This document shows, one piece after another, positions 1 to 8,634 of a stretch of DNA of 64,000 nt. Location: assembly GCF_002237555.1 (NCBI RefSeq), contig NZ_CP022540.1:4407001-4471000 (forward strand), written 5' to 3'. The DNA comes from Antarctobacter heliothermus. Its GTDB lineage: Bacteria > Pseudomonadota > Alphaproteobacteria > Rhodobacterales > Rhodobacteraceae. The notes beneath the pieces were generated by a model. It was not told the DNA's origin, made no database searches, and worked only from the letters and a program-made list of their open reading frames with translations. Within the stretch, counting starts at the first letter, position 1; each line of letters begins with the position of its first letter. A program made the position numbers and the translations under genes.

Positions 1-1
1 G

Positions 2-556
2 CTTGTGGCCTATGTCTTCACGACCCTTGTGCTGGAACGTCGCCGCGCCAGCGAAACCGCCGCGATCTACACTGCCGAGGCGGACCTGCTGGCCCAACAC
101 CCCACCCGAACCGGCCGCGATGCCCTGCTGACAATCGCCGGGCTGGTGCTGACGGTCCTAGGCGCGCGGTATCTGGTACAGGGCGCTGTGGGGATTGCCG
201 CCTCAATGGGGGTCTCGGAGACCGTGATCGGTCTGACCATCGTCGCAATCGGCACGTCCATGCCTGAACTGGTCACCTCCGTCATGGCTGTCCGGCGCGG
301 CGAAGGCGCGGTCGCCCTCGGCAATGTCATCGGCAGCAACGTGTTCAACCTGCTCGGCATTCTGGGCATCACGGCGCTAGTGGTCCCGATACAGGTGCCC
401 GCCCAGATCCTGAACGTGGACATCTGGGTCATGGCCGCCGCAACCGTGGCGCTGCTGGTCTTTGCCACAACAGGGGCGCGGGTTTCACGGCGTGAGGCCG
501 GGGCGCTGCTGGCGGCCTATGGCGCTTATTTGGGCTGGCTGCTGATCACCGCCTGA
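2..556 (+). CDS. Calcium/sodium antiporter, CaxA/YrbG family (C-terminal part only)
   Basis: Inner-membrane cation/Ca2+ exchanger, truncated by the left edge of the window; the reading frame is open from base 2 and the GTG at 5 is internal. The visible 184 residues hold the second alpha repeat of the family: the motif GTSMPELVTS followed by GNVIGSNVFNLLGILG, whose acidic Glu and Asn residues form the ion site in this superfamily. Several hydrophobic segments follow, ending in a short C-terminus. The family is about 310-330 residues long, so roughly the first 140 residues, including the first alpha repeat, lie outside. The family assignment is firm; ion preference cannot be read from this part. 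Confidence 0.9.
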   Translation, partial: LVAYVFTTLVLERRRASETAAIYTAEADLLAQHPTRTGRDALLTIAGLVLTVLGARYLVQGAVGIAASMGVSETVIGLTIVAIGTSMPELVTSVMAVRRGEGAVALGNVIGSNVFNLLGILGITALVVPIQVPAQILNVDIWVMAAATVALLVFATTGARVSRREAGALLAAYGAYLGWLLITA

Positions 557-664
557 AACAACACACAATTGGCCCGCCACGCCCGCCCCTGCGACTTTGC
601 TGCATTTGCAGCGACTAAAACCAGACGTTAGGTTGAGCTCAGACATTTCAAAAAACCTGAACTC

Positions 665-1927
665 ATGAAACCCAAATTGATGACGGTTCTGCCCGGCTAC
701 AGCCGCGCAGACCTATCCCGTGACACGCTGGCCGGCGTGACCGTCGCCATGGTTGCCCTGCCCCTCAGCCTCGCCATTGCCATCGCCTCGGGGGCCGATC
801 CCGGGGCGGGATTGGTGACTGCCATCATCGGCGGTTTTCTGGTGTCGCTGCTGGGCGGCAGCCGGGTGCAGATCGGCGGGCCAACCGGCGCGTTTATCGT
901 TGTGGTCTATGGCACCATCATCGCCCACGGCTATGACGGGCTGGTGATCGCCACCTTGATGGCGGGGGTCTTGCTGCTGATCGCAGGCGTGCTCAAGGCG
1001 GGCAAGCTCATCGAACTTGTGCCAGAGCCGGTCATCAACGGCTTTACCATCGGCATTGCCGTGATCATCGCCGCCAGCCAGCTCAAGGATCTGCTGGGCC
1101 TGACGATGGCAGAGGTTCCGGCCGATTTCCTGCCCAAGATCGAGGCGCTCTGGGCCGCGCGCGACACATTCAACGGGGCCGCACTGGCCACCGGGTTGGG
1201 AACGATGGTCCTGATTGTTTTGCTGCGCCGCGCCGCACCCCGGTTTCCGGGGCTGGTGGTGGCCGTGGGGTTGGGGTCCGCCGTTGTGGCCCTGCTGGCG
1301 CTGCCCGTCGACACGATCCAATCCCGATTTGGCGCGCTGCCCGCCACCCTGCCCACGCCCGCCCTGCCCGAACTGTCGCTGGCCCGGATGCAGGAACTGC
1401 TGCCCTCGGCGGTGGTGATCGCCTTTCTGGCGGGGGTGGAATCGCTACTGTCGGCGATGGTTGCTGACCGCATGATCGAAGGAAAGCACCGCCCCAATGC
1501 CGAGATGCTGGCACAGGGGGCTGCCAATATCGGTTCATCCTTGTTTGGCGGCCTGCCAGTGACGGGGGCCATTGCCCGCACGGCCACAAACGTCCGTGCT
1601 GGTGGCCGCACGCCCGTGGCCGGGTTGGTCCATGCGACGACGATCCTTGTGGTGATGCTGGTGGCCGCGCCTCTGGCTGGCAAACTTGCGATGCCCGCGC
1701 TGGCCGGATTGCTGATCCTGACCGCATGGAACATGTCAGAGCCGCACAAATGGCGCGGCTACATGGCCGGTCGTCGGTCGGATGTGGTGCTGTTGGGTCT
1801 GACGCTGGTGTTGACGGTGTTGGCGGATCTGACTGTGGCAATTGCCGTCGGCGTGGCCTTGGGACTGGCCCTGCGGCTGGCCCGCCGCGACGCCCCACCC
1901 GCCGACTGGACACCGCGCGACAAATGA
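665..1927 (+). CDS. SulP family inorganic anion transporter lacking a STAS domain
   Basis: A 420-residue membrane transporter. The N-terminus (residues 10-75) has the typical SulP arrangement: DTLAGVTVAMVALPLSLAIA, then GGSRVQIGGPTGAFIVVVY, a region lining the anion site in SulP/SLC26 structures. About a dozen hydrophobic segments follow. Most bacterial SulP proteins run to 500-580 residues and end in a cytoplasmic STAS domain; here the protein stops a few residues after the last membrane segment (around residue 405), so that domain is absent. Substrate (sulfate, bicarbonate or another anion) cannot be told from sequence. It stands alone, 108 bases after the antiporter gene, with the palindromic repeat at 1957 as a likely 3' end. 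Confidence 0.9.
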   Translation: MKPKLMTVLPGYSRADLSRDTLAGVTVAMVALPLSLAIAIASGADPGAGLVTAIIGGFLVSLLGGSRVQIGGPTGAFIVVVYGTIIAHGYDGLVIATLMAGVLLLIAGVLKAGKLIELVPEPVINGFTIGIAVIIAASQLKDLLGLTMAEVPADFLPKIEALWAARDTFNGAALATGLGTMVLIVLLRRAAPRFPGLVVAVGLGSAVVALLALPVDTIQSRFGALPATLPTPALPELSLARMQELLPSAVVIAFLAGVESLLSAMVADRMIEGKHRPNAEMLAQGAANIGSSLFGGLPVTGAIARTATNVRAGGRTPVAGLVHATTILVVMLVAAPLAGKLAMPALAGLLILTAWNMSEPHKWRGYMAGRRSDVVLLGLTLVLTVLADLTVAIAVGVALGLALRLARRDAPPADWTPRDK

Positions 1928-1956
1928 TCCGCGCGCCCCTCCAAACCTTGCCGTAG

Positions 1957-1974
1957 GCCGGGCTTAAGCCCGGC
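1957..1974. repeat. Perfect 18-bp GCCGGGC palindrome between convergent genes
   Basis: GCCGGGCTTAAGCCCGGC is a perfect dyad lying 30 bases after the SulP stop. A near-identical copy with its flanking bases (taggccgggctt-n-agcccggca) occurs at 28397-28414. It can fold as a stem on either strand and may act as a bidirectional 3' hairpin for the convergent SulP and rpiA genes; there is no T-run, so intrinsic termination is only a guess. Confidence 0.6.
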
Positions 1975-2012
1975 ACACGCCGTCGCGAAAACAAAGGCAA
2001 AGCCTAACAGTT

Positions 2013-2076
2013 CGTTAAAACGCCTCTGTAAGCCCTTGTTTTTACACAGGCGCAACGCTGTCCACGCGTGGACAGC
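2013..2076 (+). repeat. Composite intergenic element, copy A
   Basis: Composed of a GTTAAAAC-like start, the box CTCTGTAA at 2024-2031 and the perfect palindrome GCTGTCCACGCGTGGACAGC at 2057-2076. Copies B (28328-28390) and C (58836-58899) have the same parts; the distance from the box to the core CTGTCCAC is 34 bases in all three. The palindrome ends 6 bases from the rpiA stop, so on the minus strand it is the first structure transcribed after rpiA. Confidence 0.75.
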
Positions 2077-2081
2077 CCCGC

Positions 2082-2864
2082 TCAGAGGTCGCGAAAGATG
2101 TTGTCATCCTCGGCAAATTCCAGCTGCGCCTCACTGACGGTGCCTTCATTGATATCGCGGGTCTCAACCCGTCCGTCACCATAGCCAATGATCACCTTGT
2201 CGCAGATATCGACGAACAACCCATTCTCGACCACGCCGGGAATCTGATTGAGCACCATGGCCAGCTGCCGCGCATTGCCGATCCGCCCCAGATGCAGGTC
2301 CAGAATATGATTGCCCTCATCGGTATAGAACGGCTTGTCGCCATTCATCCGCAGCGTCGTCTGACGGCCCATCACATCCATTGACACCAATGTCTCTTCG
2401 ATCAACGCCTGCGAGGTCTGCAGGCCAAAAGGGATCACCTCGACCGGCAGCGGAAAACTCCCCAGCCGCTCGACCTCCTTGGCCGCGTCGGCGATGACCA
2501 CCATCTGATCGCTCGCCGTCGCCACGATCTTTTCCTGCAGCAGTGCGCCGCCGCCGCCCTTGATCAGGTTGAGATCGCCGTCGAATTCATCCGCGCCATC
2601 AATGGTGATGTCCAGCCAGCGCGCCTCATCCAGAGAGATCACCTCGATCCCCACATCCCGCGCCAGTTCGGCGGTGCGGGTCGAGGTCGGCACGCCACGA
2701 AAGCGCAGCCCCTCTTCGCGCACCAACTCCCCCAGGCACCGAACCAGCCACGCCGCAGTCGAGCCGGTGCCCAGCCCCACACGCATGCCGGTCTCCACAA
2801 GGCTTGCCGCGTGTTTGGCAGCGGCGAATTTCGCCTTGTCGATCGGGGACAGCTCTCCGGTCAT
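2082..2864 (-). CDS. rpiA: Ribose-5-phosphate isomerase A
   Basis: Interconverts ribose 5-phosphate and ribulose 5-phosphate in the non-oxidative pentose phosphate pathway, in the cytoplasm. At 260 residues it is slightly longer than the usual 220-235. Family landmarks are all present: the phosphate loop GLGTGSTAAW (residues 30-39), the catalytic segment TIDGADEFD (87-95) and KGGGGALLQEK (102-112). The ATG at 2864 has a good ribosome site (ggagag) upstream. It is a single gene with its own upstream region; its 3' side faces the SulP gene and composite element copy A. Confidence 0.97.
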   Translation of the reverse strand: MTGELSPIDKAKFAAAKHAASLVETGMRVGLGTGSTAAWLVRCLGELVREEGLRFRGVPTSTRTAELARDVGIEVISLDEARWLDITIDGADEFDGDLNLIKGGGGALLQEKIVATASDQMVVIADAAKEVERLGSFPLPVEVIPFGLQTSQALIEETLVSMDVMGRQTTLRMNGDKPFYTDEGNHILDLHLGRIGNARQLAMVLNQIPGVVENGLFVDICDKVIIGYGDGRVETRDINEGTVSEAQLEFAEDDNIFRDL

Positions 2865-2955
2865 GGATCTCTCCTATGGATTTGGGGCAACGGACCGCGC
2901 CCTTATAGGCGGCACCTGTCCGAGGCGCGAGATCAAAATACCGCGAAAAGCGGGG

Positions 2956-3387
2956 TCAGTCCCGAACCCAGACCGGATCAAAGCCCAGCAAGAATCGCCC
3001 GCCCTGTCCAGACACGCCAGCCAGTGGTTTGCACCGGGCTTTGGCCGTTGTCAGATCGGTCTTGCGCGGCGTGCGGTTAAAGTAGCTGAGATCGGTCAGG
3101 ACCTTGCGGTCGTTCACCTTGATCCATGCCTTGCGAAAGGCAGTGCGAGTGTTGCGGTGGGCAAAGCTGCTGGTGGCGCTGGTGGCACCACAGACATGCG
3201 CGACACCGCCGATGTCCAACACTGCCCACGCCAAATCCACCCCACCCATACTGGCGTCCCAATTCAGCGTGTTCTGGGTGAATGCGGCAGTGACCGGGAT
3301 CTCGACAACTGTCTGCTGCGCGGGGGCCGCCCCGGCAGCACAGACCATTGCAGCGGCGACAAGTGTGGACAGGCGAATGCGGACCAT
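2956..3387 (-). CDS. Small exported protein of unknown function
   Basis: A 143-residue protein that I do not recognise. The ATG at 3387 is chosen over an earlier in-frame start at 3423 because it has GGAAG five bases upstream and puts a clean signal peptide first: basic MVRIR, then a hydrophobic stretch to about residue 24 with APAQ as a plausible cleavage site. The mature part has two cysteines (in HVCGATS and KARCKPL), which could form a disulfide in the periplasm. It ends in a C-terminal WVRD. It lies between rpiA and the sigma/anti-sigma pair, all on the minus strand, but with gaps of about 90 and 120 bases, so co-transcription is uncertain. Confidence 0.6.
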   Translation of the reverse strand: MVRIRLSTLVAAAMVCAAGAAPAQQTVVEIPVTAAFTQNTLNWDASMGGVDLAWAVLDIGGVAHVCGATSATSSFAHRNTRTAFRKAWIKVNDRKVLTDLSYFNRTPRKTDLTTAKARCKPLAGVSGQGGRFLLGFDPVWVRD

Positions 3388-3505
3388 GGTGACTTCCAAA
3401 ATAACAACTGGGGTTCCCTCCAACGGCTAAGCCGCGCGATCCTGTGCTTCAAGCGCCCACCGCCGGTGACGCCAAAGCGCGTCGTAAATCGGCAACACGG
3501 ACGAG

Positions 3506-4189
3506 TCAGGGGGTGGTCAGACGGCCCTCGGCGCGCAGCCCGGACGACGGTTGCCCCTGTGGGGCACCGCCCGCAGGCTCTTCGCTGACCAGCAGCACCG
3601 CACCGCTGAAATCGCGCGCAAGGTCCGGAGACAGCGCAACCAGCGTTTCCTGACCGCGCAACAGCGCAAGCGACACCGGCTCACCGTCGTCCCGCAAATG
3701 CCACAGTTCCAACACGCGACCGTCCGCAACGCCGTCGGACGTTCGCACCACGGTCAGCACTCCGGTCGAGGCATCAAACCGCGCTTCCAGCGTCAACGCG
3801 CCATCGGCTCCGATCAATGTACCGCTCAGGACCGGGCGGTCGGGTTCCAGCAGCCCGGAGGCAAAGACAATCCACGCCAGGGCCACGCCGACCACCGCGC
3901 CAATCAGATAGGGCAACACCTGCTGCCACACCGGGGCCTTCTCGACCGCACCGAACACCTTGCCCTCGATCCGGCGCAGCACCTGGGGCGGTGGTGTCTC
4001 TTCGGGGATCAGATCGGTGAAGCAGGCGAAATATTCCGCCCATGCCGCGACATCCTGTTGCAGGTCCGGCTCTGCCACCAGATGTGCCTCGAAGCCGGCG
4101 ATCTCATCTTTGGGCATCAGACCCAGCGAATATTCCGCTGCCCCGGCTTCCCAGCCGCCCGGCACATCCCTGTCCAACGTCGTCTTCAT
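3506..4189 (-). CDS. Anti-sigma factor, RskA/ChrR-like, paired with the ECF sigma factor
   Basis: A 227-residue membrane-anchored regulator expected to hold the upstream ECF sigma factor inactive. The N-terminal cytoplasmic part (1-85) carries an anti-sigma domain pattern (AAEYSLGLMPKDEIAGFEAHL); a single membrane segment follows at about 91-112 (PYLIGAVVGVALAWIVFAS). The periplasmic part (115-227) matches the RskA C-terminal type, with a GRVLELWHL segment and a GAVLLVSEEPAGGAPQ end typical of anti-sigma-K domains. Its start overlaps the sigma stop in an ATGA junction (4186-4189), so the two are translationally coupled. No zinc-binding HxxxCxxC motif is seen, which argues against a ZAS-type ChrR fold. 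Confidence 0.85.
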   Translation of the reverse strand: MKTTLDRDVPGGWEAGAAEYSLGLMPKDEIAGFEAHLVAEPDLQQDVAAWAEYFACFTDLIPEETPPPQVLRRIEGKVFGAVEKAPVWQQVLPYLIGAVVGVALAWIVFASGLLEPDRPVLSGTLIGADGALTLEARFDASTGVLTVVRTSDGVADGRVLELWHLRDDGEPVSLALLRGQETLVALSPDLARDFSGAVLLVSEEPAGGAPQGQPSSGLRAEGRLTTP

Positions 4190-4737
4190 CGGCTCAGGCA
4201 GTCGCGCAGCGCCAGCAAATCGTCGCGCAATGTCGCTCGCAGACTGTCCTGCGACGCCCCCGCGCTGCGCGCCAGATCGGCATAGGTTGCCCCGTACAGA
4301 TAGGCCTGTCGCAGCATGTCGGCGCGGGCGCGCGGCAATTCGCGCAGACAGGTCTCCAGCGCCTGTGCCTCTGCGCGCAGACCCTCTAGCTCTTTGACCT
4401 CAGGACGGGGCGCATACAGCCGCTCGGTGATTTCCACCGGACCGGTCATCCGGCCCGCCGCGCGTTCTGCCCCAAGCCGCGCGATAGAGGCGTCGCGGGT
4501 GATCGTCACCAACCATGTCAACGGCGAGGCCAACGCGCCACGATACTGCGCGGCGCGTTCCCACACGCCGGTAAACACCTCTTCCATGACCTCCTGCGCC
4601 AGCGCCTCATCGCGCAAGATGCGCAAGGCGATGCCGTAGAGTTTCGAGGATGTCGCCGCGTACAACTTGCGGAACGCGGTCCGGTCGCCGCGGGACACGC
4701 GGGCCAGCAAAGCTTCGATCTCTTCCTGCGCGGTCAT
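4186..4737 (-). CDS. ECF-family RNA polymerase sigma factor
   Basis: A 183-residue group IV sigma factor from the ATG at 4737; an upstream in-frame start at 4800 would extend into the divergent promoter region and adds sequence unlike the family. Region 2 is at about residues 25-90 (FRKLYAATSSKLYGIALRIL, then EVMEEVFTGVWERA) and region 4 at about 125-180 (LETCLRELPRARADMLRQAY, YADLARSAGASQDSLR as the helix-turn-helix). It overlaps the anti-sigma gene by four bases. The genes it controls, and whether it drives its own promoter in the 92-base gap to cobS, cannot be decided here; no clear ECF promoter motif was found. Confidence 0.92.
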   Translation of the reverse strand: MTAQEEIEALLARVSRGDRTAFRKLYAATSSKLYGIALRILRDEALAQEVMEEVFTGVWERAAQYRGALASPLTWLVTITRDASIARLGAERAAGRMTGPVEITERLYAPRPEVKELEGLRAEAQALETCLRELPRARADMLRQAYLYGATYADLARSAGASQDSLRATLRDDLLALRDCLSR

Positions 4738-4829
4738 ACCGATGGCCTCACCACTTCCTCTTGCCCCTCGCCAAGATATGTTGCACCTAACGCGAGGCAT
4801 TAGAGATTTGACAGAAGGACGCGGGCACC

Positions 4830-5816
4830 ATGGCCGACGGGATGATCGATATCAACGCGAAACCGACCGAGGAAATCTCTGTCCGCGAGGTGTTTGGCAT
4901 CGACAGCGACATGATTGTCCATGGCTTTCCGGATCGCACCGCACGGGTGCCGGACCTTGATTCCACCTACAAGTTCGATCCCGATACGACCTTGGCGATC
5001 CTTGCAGGCTTCAACCGCAACCGCCGTGTGATGATCCAAGGCTATCACGGCACAGGCAAATCGACGCACATCGAACAGGTTGCAGCGCGTTTGAACTGGC
5101 CCGCCGTGCGCGTGAACCTCGACAGTCACATCAGCCGGATCGACCTGATCGGCAAGGACGCGATCAAACTGGTGGACGGCAAGCAGGTCACGCAATTCCA
5201 GGAGGGCATCCTGCCTTGGGCGTTGCGCAACCCGACCGCGATTGTCTTTGACGAATACGACGCAGGCCGCGCCGACGTGATGTTCGTGATCCAGCGCGTT
5301 CTGGAAACCGATGGCAAGCTGACGCTGCTGGACCAGAACGAGGTCATCACCCCGCACAAATACTTCCGCATCTTTGCCACGGCGAACACCGTTGGTCTTG
5401 GCGACACGACGGGCCTGTATCACGGCACCCAGCAGATCAACCAAGGTCAGATGGATCGCTGGTCGCTGGTGGCAACGCTGAACTACCTGTCGATCGATGC
5501 GGAAACCCAGATCATTCTGTCCAAGGCCCCACACTACAACAACGAAAAGGGCCGCAAGACGATCCGCCAGATGGTGACCGTGGCCGATTTCAGCCGCCGC
5601 GCCTTTATGAATGGTGAACTGTCGACCGTCATGTCGCCCCGGACCGTGATCGCCTGGGCGCAGAACGCTGAGATCTTCCGCGATGTCGGCTACGCCTTCC
5701 GCGTGTCCTTCCTGAACAAATGCGATGAATTGGAACGCCAGACCGTGGCCGAGTTCTACCAGCGCTGTTTTGATGAGGAACTGCCCGAAAGCGCGGCATC
5801 GCTCAGCCTCGGCTGA
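4830..5816 (+). CDS. cobS: Aerobic cobaltochelatase subunit CobS
   Basis: AAA+ ATPase subunit of the CobN-CobS-CobT complex that inserts cobalt into hydrogenobyrinate a,c-diamide in aerobic cobalamin synthesis. The length, 328 residues, is standard. Walker A is GYHGTGKST (71-79), Walker B VFDEYD (139-144), and a sensor region follows ([17 protein letters not shown]). The start [12 protein letters not shown] agrees with the family. It is followed by a strong terminator at 5859-5891, so cobT, 860 bases downstream, is probably transcribed separately, with a small exported-protein gene lying between the two. Confidence 0.98.
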   Translation: MADGMIDINAKPTEEISVREVFGIDSDMIVHGFPDRTARVPDLDSTYKFDPDTTLAILAGFNRNRRVMIQGYHGTGKSTHIEQVAARLNWPAVRVNLDSHISRIDLIGKDAIKLVDGKQVTQFQEGILPWALRNPTAIVFDEYDAGRADVMFVIQRVLETDGKLTLLDQNEVITPHKYFRIFATANTVGLGDTTGLYHGTQQINQGQMDRWSLVATLNYLSIDAETQIILSKAPHYNNEKGRKTIRQMVTVADFSRRAFMNGELSTVMSPRTVIAWAQNAEIFRDVGYAFRVSFLNKCDELERQTVAEFYQRCFDEELPESAASLSLG

Positions 5817-5858
5817 CGGAAAGGCCCGCTTGCGGCCGCATTGAGACAACAAACAAAT

Positions 5859-5891
5859 GGGCGCGTTGCCAGTCAGGCACGCGCCCGTTTT
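5859..5891 (+). terminator. Rho-independent terminator of cobS
   Basis: GGGCGCG (5859-5865) pairs with CGCGCCC (5880-5886), extended inside by TGCC/GGCA, followed by GTTTT. It lies 43 bases after the cobS stop and points in the direction of cobS. Confidence 0.85.
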
Positions 5892-5937
5892 GCGTCTGGC
5901 ACTTAGATAGCCAAAGGCGCGGTCCGCCGCAGAAACC

Positions 5938-5955
5938 TGTAACCCGGGCGTTACA
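5938..5955. promoter_or_regulatory. Operator-like dyad TGTAAC-N6-GTTACA
   Basis: TGTAACCCGGGCGTTACA is an 18-bp element with two perfect 6-base half sites, centred about 70 bases upstream of the small exported-protein gene at 6018. It also fits TGT-N12-ACA, the loose consensus of PpsR/CrtJ-type repressors, but that pattern is common by chance. Which regulator binds, if any, is unknown. Confidence 0.35.
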
Positions 5956-6017
5956 TCCCTAAAAAGTTTTCATACCGCACAACAGATCATCCATATTTTG
6001 GCACTAAAGTCCAAATC

Positions 6018-6413
6018 ATGAGCGGTTTGAAAACATTTCTTCTGACCTTCTGCGTGATCGGCTCCATGGCGCCACCTTGTGTCGCAATGCCCGATGACAT
6101 GCGCGAACGCGCGCAGGTTTTTGCCACCTGCCTTGGCCGCGCATCCGCCGAGATGGAGCATAGCTGGCTCATCGGGGATGGCGCGGATGCGGCGCAAGAC
6201 CGTCGCGCCCTGTTCGAGATGCTGTTGGACACGGTTGCGCCCCGGTCTGGCATCCCCGGCCCCGAACTGCTTGATATGCGCATCCGCGCCAAGTTTGCGC
6301 AGGCCCATCTGCTGCAAATAGCCACCTTCCACACGGACCCGGACCGAAAACGCCGCGCCGGAGCGGCGGCCCGCCGGGCACAACGCCCCTGCGCTGCGTT
6401 GATCATGGGCTGA
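6018..6413 (+). CDS. Small exported protein between cobS and cobT, unknown function
   Basis: A 131-residue protein not recognised. It begins with a signal peptide ([20 protein letters not shown], cleavage likely near CVAMP, about residue 23). The mature part is helical in character, with a cysteine in the segment [15 protein letters not shown] and another near the end ([10 protein letters not shown]), and a basic stretch [15 protein letters not shown]. Its base composition is like its neighbours, so recent transfer is not indicated. It follows the cobS terminator and has an operator-like dyad upstream, so it probably has its own promoter. A periplasmic role linked to cobalt or corrinoid handling is possible only by position. 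Confidence 0.6.
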   Translation: MSGLKTFLLTFCVIGSMAPPCVAMPDDMRERAQVFATCLGRASAEMEHSWLIGDGADAAQDRRALFEMLLDTVAPRSGIPGPELLDMRIRAKFAQAHLLQIATFHTDPDRKRRAGAAARRAQRPCAALIMG

Positions 6414-6632
6414 TCTGCTCGCCCCGGCCCAGGTACAGCCTAGACAGAACCTGTTCACGTCTTCTCGGAAACGGCCAATCAGACGCTTTGCCGGACACCA
6501 AGTCCAAAAGCACCCGACCCGGCCTCACCAGCAGACAGGTCCGGATCTTGTGCAACATCGCGAAAATCTCTTCACTCAAAACAAAATGGGCAAATTCGGC
6601 AGCCTTCCCCAAAAGCGCTCCACGACCACGCC

Positions 6633-6652
6633 TGCGCCCCCTTGCGGGCGCA
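6633..6652 (+). other. GC-rich hairpin in the cobT leader
   Basis: TGCGCCC (6633-6639) pairs with GGGCGCA (6646-6652) around a six-base loop, 24 bases before the cobT ATG. The 263 bases between the small exported-protein gene and cobT hold no credible gene; an in-frame extension of cobT to 6488 is open but unlike the family. The hairpin may attenuate or shield cobT translation; no T-run follows it. Confidence 0.4.
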
Positions 6653-6676
6653 CCTCAAAGGGCGGATAAAAGCCCC

Positions 6677-8554
6677 ATGAACAAGCCCAGCGACAACCCC
6701 GCCGATCCGTTCAAGAAGGCCCTCGCCGAGGCGACCAAAGTGATGGCCGACGACCCTGAATTGTCGGTCAGCTATTCGGTCGACCCGTCCGGCGTGTCAG
6801 GTGAATCCATGCGCCTGCCACAGGTTTCGCGGCGAATGTCGCGCGATGAGGTCATGCTGGCGCGTGGCACCGCGGATGCTCTGGCGCTGTATCACCGTTA
6901 TCACGACAACAGCACCCATTCGCGCTACATGCCGCAAGGCGACATGGCGCGCGAATTGTACGAATCGATGGAAACCGCCCGGTGTGAGGCGATGGGTGCG
7001 CGCGACATGCCCGGCACCGCTGGAAACATCGACGCCAAGATCGCCGCCGAAGCAACCCGGCGCGGCTATGGTCAGCTCCGTGAGGCGGCCGATGCGCCGC
7101 TGTCAGTGGCCGCCAACTATCTGATCCGGCATCTGGCGACCGGGCGCGATCTGCCGCCCGACGCCACCAACGTCATGAACCTGTGGCGCGGGTTCATGGA
7201 AAATCAGGCGAGTGGCACGCTTGACCGGTTGGACGAGACACTCGCCGATCAAACCGCCTTTGCGAAATTCGCCCGCCAGATGATCACCGATCTGGGCTAT
7301 GGCGACCAATTGGGCGACGATCCCGACAGCTTTGACGACGACTCCGATGAAGACGGCGTTGACGACGATCAGGACGATCAGGAACCCGATTCCACCGGCG
7401 ACGACGACGATGACGGCGAAGAGGCAGAGGCCTCTCCCGAACAATCGCAGGAAGACACTCAGGATCCGTCGCAGGCGCAGGTCTCGATGGATGAGATGGC
7501 CGATCAGGAACTGGGCGAAGAGACCGAGATGCCAGAGGGCGAGGCCCCGCTGGAGCCGCCCGCCCCGCAGCCCTTTTCTGAGGCCGATCCGGATTACACC
7601 GTCTATTCGACCGACCACGACGAAGAGATCGCCGCCGAGGATCTGGCCGAACCGGTCGAGCTGGAGCGCCTGCGTGCCTACCTCGATCAGCAGCTGGAAC
7701 CGCTCAAGGGCGCGGTGTCGCGACTGGCCAACAAACTCCAACGCCGACTTCAGGCGCAGCAGAACCGCAGTTGGGAGTTCGACCGCGAAGAAGGCATTCT
7801 GGACGCCGGTCGCCTTGCCCGTGTGGTGGCCAACCCGACCACCCCGCTGTCGTTCAAGGTCGAGAAAGACACGGAATTCCGCGATACGGTGGTGACACTG
7901 CTGTTGGACAACTCGGGGTCCATGCGCGGCCGCCCGATCAGCATTGCGGCGATCTGTGCCGACGTTCTGGCGCGCACGCTGGAACGCTGTTCTGTCAAGG
8001 TCGAGATCCTCGGCTTTACCACCCGCGCGTGGAAAGGCGGGCTGGCGCGTGAGGCGTGGCTGAACGCGGGGCGCGAACAACAGCCCGGCCGCCTCAACGA
8101 CCTGCGCCACATCATCTACAAACATGCAGACGCGCCGTGGCGGCGCACGCGCGACAATCTGGGCCTGATGATGAAAGAAGGCCTGCTGAAGGAAAACATC
8201 GACGGTGAGGCGCTGGAATGGGCGCACCGCCGGATGGCAGGCCGCCCCGAAGCGCGCAAAATCCTGATGGTGATTTCCGATGGCGCGCCGGTGGACGATT
8301 CCACACTGTCGGTGAACCCGGCCAACTATCTGGAAAAGCACCTGCGCGACGTGATCGCCATGGTTGAACGCAAGCGGCAGGTCGAACTGCTGGCCATCGG
8401 CATCGGCCACGATGTCACGCGCTACTATGACCGCGCCGTGACCATCACGGACGTCGAACAACTGGCCGGCGCCATGACCGAACAACTGGCCGCGCTGTTC
8501 GACAGCGATCCGCGCGCCCGCGCCCGGTTCATGGGGATCAAGCGCGCTGGCTGA
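6677..8554 (+). CDS. cobT: Aerobic cobaltochelatase subunit CobT
   Basis: Partner of CobS in the cobalt-inserting chelatase of the aerobic B12 pathway. The ATG at 6677 gives 625 residues, the normal size, and starts [16 protein letters not shown] as in the family; the open frame back to 6488 is rejected as coding. Domains: an N-terminal helical region (1-210), a very acidic low-complexity linker (about 214-298, runs of Asp and Glu), then a C-terminal von Willebrand A domain with the metal site [13 protein letters not shown] (DxSGS at 411-415). The acidic linker is a family feature and accounts for the skewed base composition here. CobN, the large subunit, is not in this window. Confidence 0.97.
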   Translation: MNKPSDNPADPFKKALAEATKVMADDPELSVSYSVDPSGVSGESMRLPQVSRRMSRDEVMLARGTADALALYHRYHDNSTHSRYMPQGDMARELYESMETARCEAMGARDMPGTAGNIDAKIAAEATRRGYGQLREAADAPLSVAANYLIRHLATGRDLPPDATNVMNLWRGFMENQASGTLDRLDETLADQTAFAKFARQMITDLGYGDQLGDDPDSFDDDSDEDGVDDDQDDQEPDSTGDDDDDGEEAEASPEQSQEDTQDPSQAQVSMDEMADQELGEETEMPEGEAPLEPPAPQPFSEADPDYTVYSTDHDEEIAAEDLAEPVELERLRAYLDQQLEPLKGAVSRLANKLQRRLQAQQNRSWEFDREEGILDAGRLARVVANPTTPLSFKVEKDTEFRDTVVTLLLDNSGSMRGRPISIAAICADVLARTLERCSVKVEILGFTTRAWKGGLAREAWLNAGREQQPGRLNDLRHIIYKHADAPWRRTRDNLGLMMKEGLLKENIDGEALEWAHRRMAGRPEARKILMVISDGAPVDDSTLSVNPANYLEKHLRDVIAMVERKRQVELLAIGIGHDVTRYYDRAVTITDVEQLAGAMTEQLAALFDSDPRARARFMGIKRAG

Positions 8555-8634
8555 CAATCGGCCGGACTGACACAGCGCAACACAGCGCCACATCTGTTCC
8601 GGTCGCGTACATCGCGACGCCGCTCTGGACGCTG

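Noticed and set aside
4800-5852. Long minus-strand open frame (350 codons) opposite cobS
   Set aside because: It is the complement of a clear cobS gene, with no family features and no ribosome site. High GC makes long antisense frames common here.
5938-5955. Firm assignment of the dyad as a PpsR site
   Set aside because: TGT-N12-ACA occurs often by chance and no photosynthesis gene is present in the window, so it is left as an unnamed operator candidate.
6488-6676. In-frame N-terminal extension of CobT by 63 codons
   Set aside because: The extra residues are Arg/Ser/Pro-rich and unlike CobT; the ATG at 6677 matches the family start.
7315-7575. Possible simple-sequence repeat or foreign DNA (runs of GAC/GAT)
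   Set aside because: It encodes the acidic linker that CobT proteins normally have.
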